In this document: piece by piece, positions 45,066 through 56,630 of the stretch
How positions within the stretch are numbered: the first letter of the stretch is position 1
Layout of the letters: each line of letters opens with the position of its first letter
Assembly (NCBI GenBank): GCA_951804985.1
Contig: OX638131.1
Span: forward strand, 36,301,544 to 36,365,543
Length of the DNA stretch: 64,000 bases
Direction: 5' to 3'
Source of the DNA: Dryomyza anilis
Lineage: Eukaryota > Arthropoda > Insecta > Diptera > Dryomyzidae
Translations under genes and position numbers: made by a program
The notes under the pieces: model-generated
Database searches by the model: none
Told to the model about the DNA's origin: nothing
Seen by the model: the letters and a program-made list of their open reading frames with translations, nothing else

Positions 45066-45610
45066 AGTTTGTTGATATCAAAGAAGAAAAAAACCTCTGA
45101 ATATCAAGCATAATTGCACTTAGCTACATTTTTAATACCTAAGAACATAATCTCTGCATATCTAGAATAATTGCTCTTAGTTTCTTTTAATATACAGGCA
45201 TGCACACTAACAAACAGATGACGAAGACAGACGGACATCACAAAACAAAGCATACTAGCGAATATTACAGACAAAGCTAGTTCTATGAAAACTGATACAT
45301 GAACACGTGTTCTATTTGCGAAGAATAGAGGAACCATTTTGCGTTTTTTTTTTTTGGTCTTTAATAATCAATTAATTAACTTCTCAAAATCCAGAAGAAT
45401 AAATGTGGTTTACTTCTTTGATAACTAAGTAATTTTCTTTCTAGAAATTAAGTAGCATTTTATTGATATTAGTGAAATTATGCTTTTTTTCATGCTCTTC
45501 AGTTTTAGAAGTTTATTTCCTTCCCTGTACGTAAATATTTCCTTTCCAGCTTGTCCCACTTTTGGGTGTTACAAGAGCTTGCTTACTGTTAGTGTAGCAT
45601 ATAAATAATA

Positions 45611-46849
45611 TTAAAAATTAATACAACATCAACAAAGTTAATCTGTTTACGTTAGAGCCCTTAGCACGTTCAATATAATGCTGCTGTTTCCAATAATCCG
45701 GCCACGAGTGTAACGATTTCAATCAATCTTTTATTAAATAATGTTATTATTTGCATGCAATATATAACAGTAACTCATGGCAATATAATGTATTGAACTG
45801 AAATCATATTGATTAAAACTATAGGCAGAACTTTAGTCGGATACATCCCGATGATCGCATTACCAGCACATATAATACCTACTACTCGAACCATGCGTTA
45901 TGGCAGCTTGAGCTAACCACTCAATCGTGAACTCTGTGCAACTTAAGTGGTGTTAACAATAAATAATTTTTCGACTTTTCGCAGCAAATATATACATGTG
46001 TATTTCGATTGGTATTAAGAATTAATTGGAGAGATTATTACGAGCGCACACACACACACACAGACACATGGTTTTTATTGATTACACATTAAGTGCGCGA
46101 AATTGTATTAATTAACAGTAATAAGCCAATAAATAATACCAAATTTATATTTTATTCTTACGTAAATAAAATGGTGTTTATTTTATTTTATGTTCATTCA
46201 ATAAACAAGTACATTTTACTTTTAAATTTATATCTTAAATTTACATAACTATATTATTTAAAATAAATAAAATTAAATGATTAGCATTTAATGAAATTCT
46301 GAAAAAAAGAAACGTTTTTTTATATAAATGAACAGAATTGTTTATTTAATTTAAAATACTCATTGATGTCAAGAACTTAATCAAGATATGATTACTGTAA
46401 AATTTATTGATATTGAGAAACAGAACAATAATCGCCCGTCCAACCGTTTCTAAAAACAGCCTTCTTTATCAACATTTCTTTCGTTAATATTTTGTCTAAT
46501 ATACAATATTCTCTAAAAAAATATGCTGGGGATTATATTACGAGCTTTTGTGTTTGACTGGTTTGACTGTTACAGTTTTGTATGCTACAGTTTGAATTCT
46601 ACCGTTTGAGTGTAGCAGGTGACCATAGAAGTATGCAATATTCTTCGTTTGTTGTGAAGACTTAAAATGTGATTTGCAAAAACAAAGTAAGAGGAATCAT
46701 AGAATAATGTATCTAGTTTCACATATAATATTTCATTTTTATTGAATTATGAAAACTTAATATTTTATGCAATAAAATATAGGTACACCTTAAAATCAAC
46801 ATTATTTATGTTTGACTGGTCATAATTTCAGTCAGATTATTCCGAATTT
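45611..46849. other. Intergenic DNA, nothing recognised
   Basis: A (CA)7 run lies at 46049-46063. No gene. Confidence 0.5.
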
Positions 46850-47080
46850 TATGTAGTTTATTTCATAATAGTAGCTGAAGTATCCTGAATAGAATACAAT
46901 AGAAATTGCATCGATAGCTTAATTCTGTAAAAAGTTAAATTCCAAAATATGTTGAAAAACACGAAAATTACCATATATATGTATTATGTAATAACTCGAA
47001 AACTTGAGGCAATCTGAAAAAACTAAGTATGAGGTCGTGATTAGAATCTTGAAGTCCTTTGGAAAATCATAGTAACACAG
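46850..47080 (+). repeat. Family H repeat, copy 1
   Basis: Matches 56235-56420 in order: TAGCTGAAGTAT, CTGTAAAAAGTTAAA, AAATATGT, GAAAAACACGA, TATGTAATAACTC, AAAACTTG, CAATCTGAAAAAACT and GTGATTAGA. Non-coding. Confidence 0.75.
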
Positions 47081-47785
47081 TGGATAATTAAAAAAGCCTT
47101 CCATTGTTGTTATTTGTACCGAATCCACCTTGAGTATAGTAGCTAATTTCCTTTTGAGTATCAAAGTATTAATTTGAAAATATTAGAATTCTGGATTACA
47201 TTACATGTACACCAGGAAGTTTATAATGTACTTTTATACACTACATTCACACAACATTGTCTCAATTGAAATAGTATTGTGTATTCTTAATAGAATTTAG
47301 AGGATATTAGTGAAATTATAAGAATCCTAAATCTTGACATTCACATCTTTGAATGTTGTTAATGATAATAATAAAATGTACTCCAGTCAAAAAAAGGAAT
47401 TTATATTTTTATATATCTGTAGGATTAGTTAAAATGACTTATATTTTGAAGAATCCTTCTTAAGTTGAGGAAGTTTAGTTCTTTCCATGTAAAAAAATAT
47501 TAATTTTGAATTTTAAAATTATCACATCAATTATTAAAGGCAAGAAAATATACAATATTTTTTGTTACAACATTTTTATCACATTTTCTCTATTTTTTAT
47601 TGCCAATGAAATTTGGAGGTTATGATTGGAATTTTGTTATTTTATATTAATCCTAAATTGTGACATTGAAACCATTAAATAAATGTTTGCCATTGTTTGT
47701 CGTTAATAGCGAAATAATTGTGTTTAAAATAAGTAAAATATTTTTTTAATAAAATTCTGTTTATTTTAATAAAATTCGACTATTT
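47081..47785. other. Intergenic DNA, nothing recognised
   Basis: AT-rich; no gene. Confidence 0.5.
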
Positions 47786-48826
47786 AGCAATCGTGCACAC
47801 AAAAAAATGTCTTGTTTGCTGCAAACAAAAATACAAACAAATACTTGAAGTGTTTGGAATTGCAACAACCAATTTAAATAATTTGTAGCAAATGCTTAAA
47901 TTATTACTCGCAAAAACATGTACTAGTTGTATCAAACAATAAAAATTGTATTCTCTTTTGCCGCAAACATACTTGATTACACAAAATTGTTTCCCATAAA
48001 TAGTTCTATTGCTTCCAAACAGAATCCACACTCCACACAGACACATGTATGCATTGAACATATTTTGTTGTTACACATTTAGCCATGTAGTAAAATTTAT
48101 TATTATTAAACTTTAAACAATCGAAAACAAATATTAATCCAATTTTCTGAGTAACAGCTTCAAACTCCATGATCTTCAATAAGTATTACACAAAATCTTC
48201 TAATTTGTCTGAGTCGAATGTGAGTTCTGACAAGAAATATGTACATCAATTACAAATTCAATACAACAATTGGATTAATATTATAAATCCAATGCATTTT
48301 TCATATTTATTAAATGACTCAAAATAAAATGAAACTGAAGATTTGTAAAACAAACTTTACAATAAAAACCTCAGCATTGCGGACGCATGTTGCGCGAGGT
48401 TCGGCATGCACTACAAATGATTGCTTTCGGTTTTACTCGTGCAAATACTTCGCAGCCAAGTGTTTCGAGCAAATACTTCAATTAATTATTATTTGAGACA
48501 ATTGACAAGTGTTTATTCCAAACGCTAATTAAAATATATCATTTTTGACAAATAAATGCAGTATTTACCGGAAGTAACGAATGTGTTTAGGAGGAATAAT
48601 TAATTGAACATTTTTGAAGTGTTTAATGAAAACAATTAAAGTGTTTACGACAAATAAATGACTATATGTTACAAATACTAATAATTTGAAATGTTTGCAG
48701 AAAGCACTTATTATTTATGGCAAATTATATGAAATTAAAAGTATTTAGTGCAAAATATAATCACTTAATACAAACATTTGTTTGTTTACGGCAAATAATT
48801 CGTAAACATAATTTTTTTTTTGTGTA
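47786..48826. mobile_element. Palindromic element with CACACAAAAAAA ends and GCAAAC/GTTTGC motifs
   Basis: The left end (CACACAAAAAAATGTC...GCAAACAAAA) and the right end (TTTGTTTACGGCAAATAATT...TTTTTTTTTTGTGTA) are inverted. Through the element the motif GTTTGCxGCAAATAATT and its inverse recur with decreasing similarity (47816, 47884, 47960, 48600, 48640, 48695, 48785). The frames 47780-48061 (-) and 48314-48496 (+) are inside it and are not genes. Confidence 0.6.
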
Positions 48827-48964
48827 TGGGAAATCTTTACAAGTTTTAGGTTTTTGTTTTATTTGTATAGAAAAATTTAGTTTTAATTATTAGAATTCGT
48901 AGTTCATAATCTAGTATCAAAATGATTTTTTCGTGATCAAATATATTTAAATTCTATATATACA

Positions 48965-49752
48965 CACAGTAAAACCCTTTTTTGGCTGAGGTTAATTGAA
49001 CCAACTTTGTAACATTGCATTTGTTGTAACCTCATGTCATTAAAATGAACGTACCTTTTTTACTACAACCGAAATGTTAGCGCAACTGCACGTTCGGTTG
49101 TCGTAACCTCATGATTGCATTTTTCATTCTGCCAAAATTTGACGTTTGTGCATTTTTTACGACAACTGAGTATGTTATTGTATTAAAAAATAAATGACAA
49201 ACGGTAACCTCATGTCTATCAGCAGTTCGGTTGCCAGTTTCTTGCCAACAATAATGGATACATGCAGAAATAAATAAACGTAAAAAATGTTCACAAGTCG
49301 CAAACAATAGGAAATTCATTAATTAAGTAAAAAGGCGAAAAATATGAAAATATTAATAAAATAATGAATGAATTCAATACAAATTGCTGTTTAGCTAGTG
49401 AAATATAACAAAAATATAAAATATGTGAACATATGTGGCATTTTAGTTTTATAGATTTGTATTTTGTTTAATTATGGTAAAATAAAATAATAAAAAAATA
49501 TTAAATACTGTTTGTATTTTACTGGGAACAGGAGTTAATAGATAAACTTTTTGAAAATGCGTGACATATTTACGCATCAAAAATCTGACTTGGAGGTTTA
49601 CACCTCATGCTTGCTTACTAGGAGGTTAGCACAACCTCATTCTTGCTGACTAGGAGGTTGATACAACCTACTAATAAGCAAGTTTCCGCAACCGAATAAT
49701 TCGGTAGGACAATTTTGTTCGTTGCAGCAACAAATAAGTTTTCTGTGTTTAG
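48965..49752. mobile_element. Element with ACACAG ends and GAGGTTG/CAACCTC motifs
   Basis: ACACAGTAAAACCCTTTT at the left and AAGTTTTCTGTGTTT at the right are inverted. Inside, TGTAACCTCATG, GTTGTCGTAACCTCATG and TAGGAGGTTAGCACAACCTCA occur repeatedly in both orientations at 49025-49210 and 49590-49670. Subterminal repeated motifs of this kind suggest a non-autonomous DNA transposon. No transposase. Confidence 0.6.
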
Positions 49753-49851
49753 GTATTTTTCAGATTAATTGGATCTTTAAAGCACAGAATAATAAAAAAT
49801 AATTTACTTAATATTGATTGATATGTAATGAAATTAATATAATAGAAATTC

Positions 49852-49854
<3 letters not shown>

Positions 49855-49891
<37 letters not shown>
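49855..49891. repeat. (AAT)n microsatellite
   Basis: About 12 uninterrupted AAT units. It may be the tail of a lost SINE, because that family ends in (AAT)n, but no SINE body follows. Confidence 0.95.
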
Positions 49892-49896
<5 letters not shown>

Positions 49897-50584
49897 TTAA
49901 TTAGGTTTAAAGAAACAAAAATACTTCTTCATTATAATAAAGAGTGATGCTTAATTTGTGGACGGTTTTTAATTAATATAATAAGTATGTAAAATATTAA
50001 TACACAAAGCAAGGACGATGTCCTTTGTTCGTTGTGCGGCCACTAATCGCTATTAAGCCTTGTAAATCTGTTAACACTATGTTTGGCTAAAATGAAACCA
50101 GAACCGTTAAAAGTTATATGCAGTCATGGGGATCGCTCTCTTAACTTAGTGTGCAAACACGGACTTCAATTTAAAATATTCTTTTTGTATGGTTTATTTC
50201 AAAAATAAATGAGCAACAATCTCGGTAAAATTAGTCTAACTTCATGAGGAACGAGAGGAATCAACAGACAAAAAATGCGCAGGAAATAAAATACCTAGTA
50301 ATATTGCCTGCGGTAACGTGACTCTGATGCTCGACTGGTTCGCCACTAGCTCTCGTGTGGCAAACACAACATAATTAAGTGGTGCCAACACAAAATATTG
50401 TGGTCTCCTTCACTGAGAACAAATGTTTAAAACTAAAATTAAAATTGGTTGGTTGGTATGCAGCATTTGCGCGTTAGACTGAAATTGTGTGTTCTTGTCA
50501 TCGTCCCATATTATTCATAGCCCCTTTTTTGAGGGACTAAATTTTATAAAACATAAGATATAGTAATATTGGTAGATGTTTTAT
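49892..50584. other. Intergenic DNA, nothing recognised
   Basis: No gene; sequence is somewhat less AT-rich at 50030-50400. Confidence 0.45.
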
Positions 50585-52425
50585 TTTACTTACTTACTTA
50601 CTTACTTACTTAAATGGCCCTTACAACCGTGGGTCGGTTTTGGCCGCTGAGATAAAGCCGCGCCAGTCGCTTCTGCTTTGCGCTCGCTGACGCCAGTTAG
50701 AAATACCAAACGTTGTTAGGTTGTCCTCAACTTGGTATTTCCAACGCAGATTTTGACGACCTCTTCTACGCTGTCCACCTTCGATTTTCGATTCAAGCAC
50801 CTTCTTGGCTGGAGTGTTTTCATCCATTCGTTCGACATGACCTAGCCAGCGAAGCCTCTGGATCTTGATGCGCTTGACTATGTCAATGTCGTCGAATAAC
50901 TCATACAGCTCGTGGTTCATCCTGATTCGATACTCGCTAGCAAAGCGGATAGGGCCAAAGATTTTACGGAGAATCTTTCTCTCGAACGCTCCCAGTACTC
51001 TCTCATCGGTGGAGGCCAACGTCCATGTTTCTGCACCATAAAGTAGGACGGACATGATGAGTGACTTGTAGAGCCTTATTTTTGTCCGGCGAGAGAAGGC
51101 TCTACTTTTCAATTGCCTACTGAGCCCAAAGTAGCACCTGTTGGCAAGAGTTATTCTCCGTTTAATCTCCAGGCTGACGTCGTTGTTGCTGTTTACGCTG
51201 GATCCCAGATAGACGAAGTCCTTCACAATGTCGAACTTGTGGGTGTCAAAATCAGCTTTTTGTCCAAGACGCACGGACTCCTTTCTGCTTGTTGACACAA
51301 GGAACTTCGTCTTGTCCTCGTTCACCGCTAGACCCATTCGACGCGACTCTTTTTCCAATCTGGAGAATGCTGCGCTGACTGCTCGTGTGCTCCTGCCAAT
51401 GATATCAATATCATCGGCATATGCGAGCAGAATGACACTTTTGTTGAGGATAGTGCCGCTTTGAGGGTGTTCGGCAGCTCGAACTTTTTTCTCCATCAAT
51501 AAATTAAAAAAGTCTCACGATAGGGAGTCACCCTGCCTGAAACCTCGCTCGGTATGAAATGGCTCGGAGAGGTCTTTTCCTATTCTCACTCAGGCAACGT
51601 GTGTTGCTCAGGGTCATCCTGCAAAGCCTTATAAGTTTCGCAGGTATACCGAACTCAGACATTGCGGCGTATAATCGTTCCCTTATCGGAGTGTCGAAGG
51701 CGGCTTTATAGTCGACTAATAGGTGGTAGGTGTCGATCTGTTTTTCTAGGGTCTTTTCCTGGATTAGGCGCAATGTGAAAATCTGGTCTATGGTGGACTT
51801 TCCAGGTCTGAAGCCGCACTGATAAGGTCCAATCAGTCTGTTGACGATGGGCTTCAGTCTTTCACATAATACGCTCGATAGAACCTTGTATGCGATATTG
51901 AGTAGGCTGATCCCACGGTAGTTGGCGCAGATAGTGGGATCCCCTTTCTTAAGGATTGGGCAGAGTACACTGAGGTTCCAGTCACTTGGCATGCTTTCAT
52001 CCGACCATATTCTGCTTACGAGCTCGTGCATGCTCTCTATTAGCTCTTCGCCTCCGGTCTTAAACAATTCAGCAGGCAGGCCATCAGCACCTGCAGCTTT
52101 GTTGTTTTTTCAGCCGAGCGATGGCTGTTCTGACCTCGTCATGGTCGGGTGGCGGAATCTCAACGTCGTCATCAAGTACTGGGGTTGCCGGGTTTACTTC
52201 TCTATCGGTGGAATTGCGGTCATCATCACCGGTCAGCAGTTTAGAGAAGTGATCTTTTCAGTGTGCTCTGGATATCTGTGACTAGATTCCCGTTTTCATC
52301 TTTACAAGAAGAGGCTCCGGATTTTGAACTTCCGGCTAGGCGCCTTCTTTTCTCGAAGAATTTTCGAGCCTCATTCCTGTCCCCATGCATCTCAATCTTC
52401 TCACACTCACGTGTGTTATTTGATT
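50585..52425 (-). mobile_element. 5'-truncated LINE (non-LTR retrotransposon) with reverse transcriptase
   Basis: Minus strand. GC-rich against its surroundings. It ends in a (TAAG)n tail (50586-50612 on the plus strand as (CTTA)n), which fixes the 3' end. The 5' end is lost at about 52425, inside the region before the reverse transcriptase; no endonuclease domain is present. Clade not assigned: the WLGHVERMDE tail is shared by many arthropod endonuclease-reverse transcriptase LINEs. No clear target-site duplication was found. Confidence 0.85.
50621..52410 (-). pseudogene. Broken reverse transcriptase of the LINE
   Basis: Reading from the high coordinate, an N-terminal stretch (EMHGDRNEARKFFEKRRR) leads to AAGADGLPAELFKTGGEE and NYRGISLLN. 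Next come GFRPGKSTIDQIFTLR, motif A (LLVDYKAAFD), FRQGDSLS, motif C (LLAYADDIDIIG) and the tail IQRLRWLGHVERMDE to TDPRL and TAA. The copy is dead. It has small frame shifts near 52100 and 52230, another near 51590 within the stretch after SNTRC, and an in-frame TGA directly after QGDSLS at about 51520. The largest intact piece, 50621-51499, keeps the catalytic YADD. It would act by target-primed reverse transcription if intact. A relative of this LINE could supply the enzyme for SINEs, but the SINE here has an (ATT)n rather than (TAAG)n tail, so this family is probably not its partner. Confidence 0.85.
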
Positions 52426-52494
52426 ATGGTAAAAAGTAATTATTTTAATTATTTTATATATAGAAGAGTTTTACGGTATAATATTGAGCTCTCT

Positions 52495-53005
52495 TAAATG
52501 AGATTTTCACAATATTCAGTCGAAACACTGTAGTTTAAATCAAGATATAAATTTAAATGTGATGCTATAAAGTTTATACTTGCATATTTTCATATTTGCA
52601 TAACTGGTAAGCATGCTACCACATATATTGTATAATTCTTTATTAGTCCTTCTTCCCCTTTTCTGCTTTCCATCGAATTCCTATGAATTTGATATGAAAT
52701 TTGTAACAAACGCTTTTCAATTTGATGTTCTTATTGTGTACTTTTTATGTAAGATAAAGTTAAATTATAAAAATTGAATCTGAAAATATTTTTACTCTAT
52801 CTCGTGTAGTTTTTTTTTTTTACTATACCCAGTCGAATCATCGAAATTACTCTAGTTTAAATCAAGATAAAAATAATATGAGATCCAATAAAGTTTATTG
52901 TATCTATTAAATATATATTCTTGCACATTTTCATAACTTGTAAGCATGCTACCATAAATATATTTGTAGATTTCGTTATTAGTCCGTCTTCCCCTTTAAC
53001 TTGTG
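52495..53005. repeat. Imperfect direct duplication, about 185-bp units
   Basis: Unit 1 (about 52495-52680) and unit 2 (about 52820-53005) share CAGTCGAA, TAGTTTAAATCAAGATA, AAAGTTTAT, TTTCATA, GTAAGCATGCTACCA, TTATTAGTC and CTTCCCCTTT in order. They are separated by about 140 bp. Unit 2 overlaps the end of the candidate coding fragment 52857-53237. Confidence 0.8.
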
Positions 53006-53237
53006 CACTTTTTCTATATTTTTTTATATTTGCATCTTTTTCTTTTTGTATGCAGAGTCGGTACTCGCCGCGCAGCTCGTTGATCCTTTCTGATGCTTGT
53101 TTGGCCGAAAGCGCTTTCATTTCGACGGTGTGAAAACATAAATTGGAAAACAATCTTTTCACGTTTAAGCGGCACCGGCGCCAACACACTGCTGTTGCTG
53201 TTGCTGCAGGTGCCTCTGCATCTTCGTCTGTCTGCAT
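52857..53237 (-). pseudogene. Possible decayed coding fragment, weakly MADF/Myb-SANT-like
   Basis: On the minus strand the stretch around 53010-53135 has GC-rich, coding-like codons and reads MKALSAKQASERINELRGEY then RLCIQKEKDANIKKYRK. The pattern I-x-x-L-R-x-x-Y-x-x-x-x-x-K resembles helix 3 of MADF or Myb/SANT-like domains of insect DNA-binding and transposon-derived proteins. Downstream codons are AT-rich and probably non-coding; ACAATAAAC follows near 52892. No start or splice sites can be fixed. Weak call. Confidence 0.25.
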
Positions 53238-53339
53238 TTTCGTTCGCTTTTCGATGTTTTATTGTTGCAGCAACAAAGCAACCTGTCTCATGTTGGCTGC
53301 ATTTAACATGCATCCCACCATTTGCCACGACCCCAGGTG

Positions 53340-55227
53340 TTTTGTAATAAAATTTATATTTTTTTTGTGCATTTTTCGCAAGAAGTCATTGTAGTGGACT
53401 TCATTTTATTGGGTTGCTGTGCAACTTAAATATTATGAAATTTTCAAATTTGTATTTGCTAAAATTTATTATGTCTTTTACGGAGTTTCGCAAGATTCAG
53501 TTGGTATTTAAAAAATAATGCATTGAAAGAAAAAATGGGAACTGGACATAATTATTACAAATAAATATTGTTCTCTGAAAAAATAACTTCTATATAGAAA
53601 TGTCATTTAATAAGACGATAATCACATTGAATACAATATGTACTGCATACTTTTAGGAGGTGCATTGTAAAAAATTACTGAACTGCTTTATCGACAGTGT
53701 ATTTTCATTTTAGACAAATTTTGTTCATCATACTGAAGCAAAATAGCGAGAAAATTTAATTTAAAAGAATAAAAGCGACAGTTTACGACAGTTTGCGATA
53801 GTTTCATAATAGTATAATTCACAAATACTTCGTTTTTTTAACTAAATGATACTCGTAAAATATATGCGATGCAAAATTGCGAATCTTTGGATTATCTTCC
53901 ATATCTTTTTATTTTATTTCAGCTGTATCCATGCATTTGTCAAGCTTATAGCCATAAAAACATAAATTAATCCGGATTTTTTTCAAAAATTCAAAATCGC
54001 ATTTAAGATGTGTGCGTATTCCATTAAATTACTGACTAAACTAAATTCAACAGCTTTTCATTCGATCTCTATTCGGTAACCGGTAATTGTTAAAATCCAT
54101 AATTCATCGATTATCATATATCTGTTTGCTGTCAACCAATTTAGTTCAATTTAGGCATTGGTCAGCAATTTACTCCTATTCTCACATACCTTTAATATTC
54201 AAATATTTAATATTTAGGTTCAATATGTGATTTTCCAAAATAAATTTTTGTATTAGTCTAAAATGGTCTATAATTGAATCATTCTGATAAAGTTATAAAT
54301 AATTTAATATGAGCTTGCGTCGTATAAGTGATATTTGGACCCCTCAACAATCCGTCATACTAGCCCATCCTCTATATATGAAAAATATCGATATTGTAAC
54401 TTATCGTAAAAAAATTGTACTAAATGGAACCAAATTGTACTTTTTTTTATAATGTAAAAATGACGTCAATATTATTTAAATTTCATGCTTTTTGGCTTTT
54501 AAACAAAATTTCCATACTTCAAATATGTGCCGATTTTTATATTGAGGAAAGGGATATTCATTTCCATGTTTACCCTTAGTTTGAAAAATACTGATATACC
54601 GGATTTAAGTTTTTGTATTAATGAATAGGAACGAAAAGGCATATTTTTTAGAAAAAATGAATTATTTCCCTCCACAAGACCTAGGATCAATTACGTAAAC
54701 ATTGGTATTATAATTTAAATAGAATGTTAAATTAGAAAAAATAAATAAACGTTTTTTACAAAAATGAAATGCTTGTATTTCTGATTTTAGTATAATGTTT
54801 CCCTGCATGAAAAAGTGTCAATTGCTCTATAATTTCCTATCGCGTGACTGTTGTAAAGGGGAATTATCTAGTTCTAGTACAAAGGTATATTCCGTGACCA
54901 TAGGTACCGAATAAGTACAGAATCTTGAAGATCAGTTCTGTGATAGGTCTAAAGGTCTGTATGAGGTGCCTTTTACCATCCCTAGGACAACGCCATGCCG
55001 CGGCATGCTGGTTGGCTTCATATAAAAATACAGACTAGGACCGGTTCACTATCGCCGAGGAACCAGTCACGTATTAGTCTAATACCAGTTCGTTTACCGT
55101 AGGATTAGGTTAAGTATATGTTTTAAAAATTAAGTTTCATAATAACTGCTTTAAAATATTCCTCCCGTAACTATAGTCAGAATAAACCTAGAACTGAAAT
55201 TTAAAGCGAATTTTTTGATAGATTTCA
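53340..55227. other. Intergenic DNA, no supportable gene
   Basis: AT-rich except 54835-55110, where GC content rises and the perfect palindrome CATGCCGCGGCATG occurs (54994-55007). The short frame 54499-54690 has no motif. Confidence 0.45.
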
Positions 55228-55445
55228 CACCCAGAAAAAAATTCCCTCAAATCCCATTAAAATTTGTCAATAGGACAATTATTGATTTAATGGTATACAA
55301 AAAATAAATCTTTTCATATAAACTCAATGGAAATCATGGTATTTTCTAGTATTTAATAGTATTTTCCGATTAAAATTATAATTTATCCTATTGACTATTT
55401 TTAATAGTAAAAAACTATTATTTATATAGTATTTTTTTCTGGGTG
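55228..55445. mobile_element. MITE with CACCCAG ends (family M, copy M2)
   Basis: 218 bp, CACCCAGAAAAAAATT to TTTTTTTCTGGGTG. It is nearly identical to M1 at 10225, so both are fairly recent. Both copies are preceded by TTCA and followed by CA. Confidence 0.92.
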
Positions 55446-55805
55446 CATATAAAAATAAATGTTAAATGCGGTACATTAAATTAAGTTGTAGGTTCAAATT
55501 GTCGATAGTTAAGCGCCAATAATTTGTGATCAGTAAATTTATTGTTTTCAAATTTATTACAATGGAATTGTACTAAAATGGTCTGGAGAGTACTTGCGTA
55601 CTTTTGATATTGAATTTGTATTAAAAAAAACAGCTACGTTCATATGCACCAAATTATATTGAATGCGGTAATTTGTACATATTTCGTAAGTTTACAAATG
55701 TTAATGTATTCAACACTCAAATTACTCAAAGCGTAAAATTCCGAAATACTTGTTTGTAAATTTCGTTAAGTAGACGATACATTAGGTATTTAACTCCAAA
55801 TTTAG
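55446..55805. other. Intergenic DNA, nothing recognised
   Basis: AT-rich; no gene. Confidence 0.5.
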
Positions 55806-55965
55806 TAGCGTCGGTAGTTTAAATGGTTAGTGAGTTGGCTTGCGAGACGAAAGTTCCTGCAGCACAGGTTCAAATCTAGGCTGGGACTAACAACATATTA
55901 TTATTGTTAACATTTTTCTATATCGCGCTACCTCTCGAAGGTCAATGGCAAATGTACGACAGTAA
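55806..55965 (+). mobile_element. Decayed 5' half of the tRNA-derived SINE
   Basis: GCGTCGGTAGTTTAAATGG (decayed A box), CACAGGTTCAAATCTAGGCT (B box), GGGACTAACAACAT, then TTTTTCTATATCGCGCTACC and TCAATGGCAAA follow the SINE order. The rest is missing. Confidence 0.75.
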
Positions 55966-56099
55966 AACATCTAAATACATTTAAAAAAAAAAATAATTAA
56001 ATAAAAAATTAAAATTGACCATATCGAAACATTTCCAAGTACTCAGTTATTACACCAGGACAATAATATCTGAATTTAGTATTCTACAAATTAAGGCCT

Positions 56100-56430
56100 T
56101 TTGTTTTTATCCACGATCTTAGTGTGATTTTCCGATGGACTTTCAGATTCTAATCACGACCTCACACTCAGTTTTTTTTTAGGTTGCCTTTTGAGTTATT
56201 ACGTAATTCAAATATATGGCAATTCTACACATACAAATATTAGCTGAAGTATTCTCAATGAAATACAAAATAAATGTGATAGAAAACTCAAATCTGTAAA
56301 AAGTTAAAGACCAAAATATGTAGAAAAACACGATAATTGGTATATATTTGATTTATGTAATAACTCAAAAACTTGCGCCAATCTGAAAAAACTGAATATG
56401 ACGTAGTGATTAGAGTCCTGAAAATTCCCT
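56100..56430. repeat. Family H palindrome, copy 2
   Basis: The left arm (56138-56225) is the inverse of the right arm (56328-56430). CTTTCAGATTCTAATCACGA pairs with a TAGTGATTAGAGTCCTGAAA-type word, and GAGTTATTACGTAA with the inverse of TTATGTAATAACTC. The middle and right arm match 46850-47080. M3 starts at the right edge. Confidence 0.75.
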
Positions 56431-56630
56431 CAAATACCATTAAAATTGGTCAATGGGACAATTATTGATTTAATAGTATACAAAACATAAATCTTTTCAT
56501 ATAAACTCAATGGAAATGTCATGGTATTTTCAGGTATTTAATGGTATTTTCGATTAAAATAATAATTTATCCTATTGACAATTTTTAATAGTAAAAAAAC
56601 TATTTTTTATACAGTATTTTTTTCTGAGTG
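56419..56630. mobile_element. Family M MITE, copy M3
   Basis: Interior matches M1 and M2 (CCATTAAAATTGGTCAATGG, CATAAATCTTTTCATATAAA). The right end is TTTTTTTCTGAGTG. The left terminus is lost at the junction with family H. Confidence 0.85.

Larger units (their letters stand above)
42410..45610. mobile_element. Old family-B-like element expanded by nested insertions
   Basis: At 42440-42525 a decayed copy of the family B motif block appears (CAGACAGCCGGACATTC, CGCTAAATTGTCTTAGAAGG, TGCTGATCAATAATGTATAT). The family's end words reappear at 45545-45605 (TTTTGGGTGTTACAAGAGC, TTAGTGTAGCATATAA). Between them lie inverted arrays of a unit of about 50 bases (CTAAGAGCAA...TATGCAGAGATTATGTTCTTAGG: forward at 42640-42700 and 43640-43750, reverse at 45090-45185) and two family D elements. 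One old element filled by later ones is the simplest reading; this is inference. Confidence 0.4.

Noticed and set aside
49855..49891. (AAT)n run as a SINE tail
   Set aside because: No SINE body or head adjoins it; called a plain microsatellite.
51922..52281. 119-codon plus-strand frame
   Set aside because: Antisense of the LINE reverse transcriptase.
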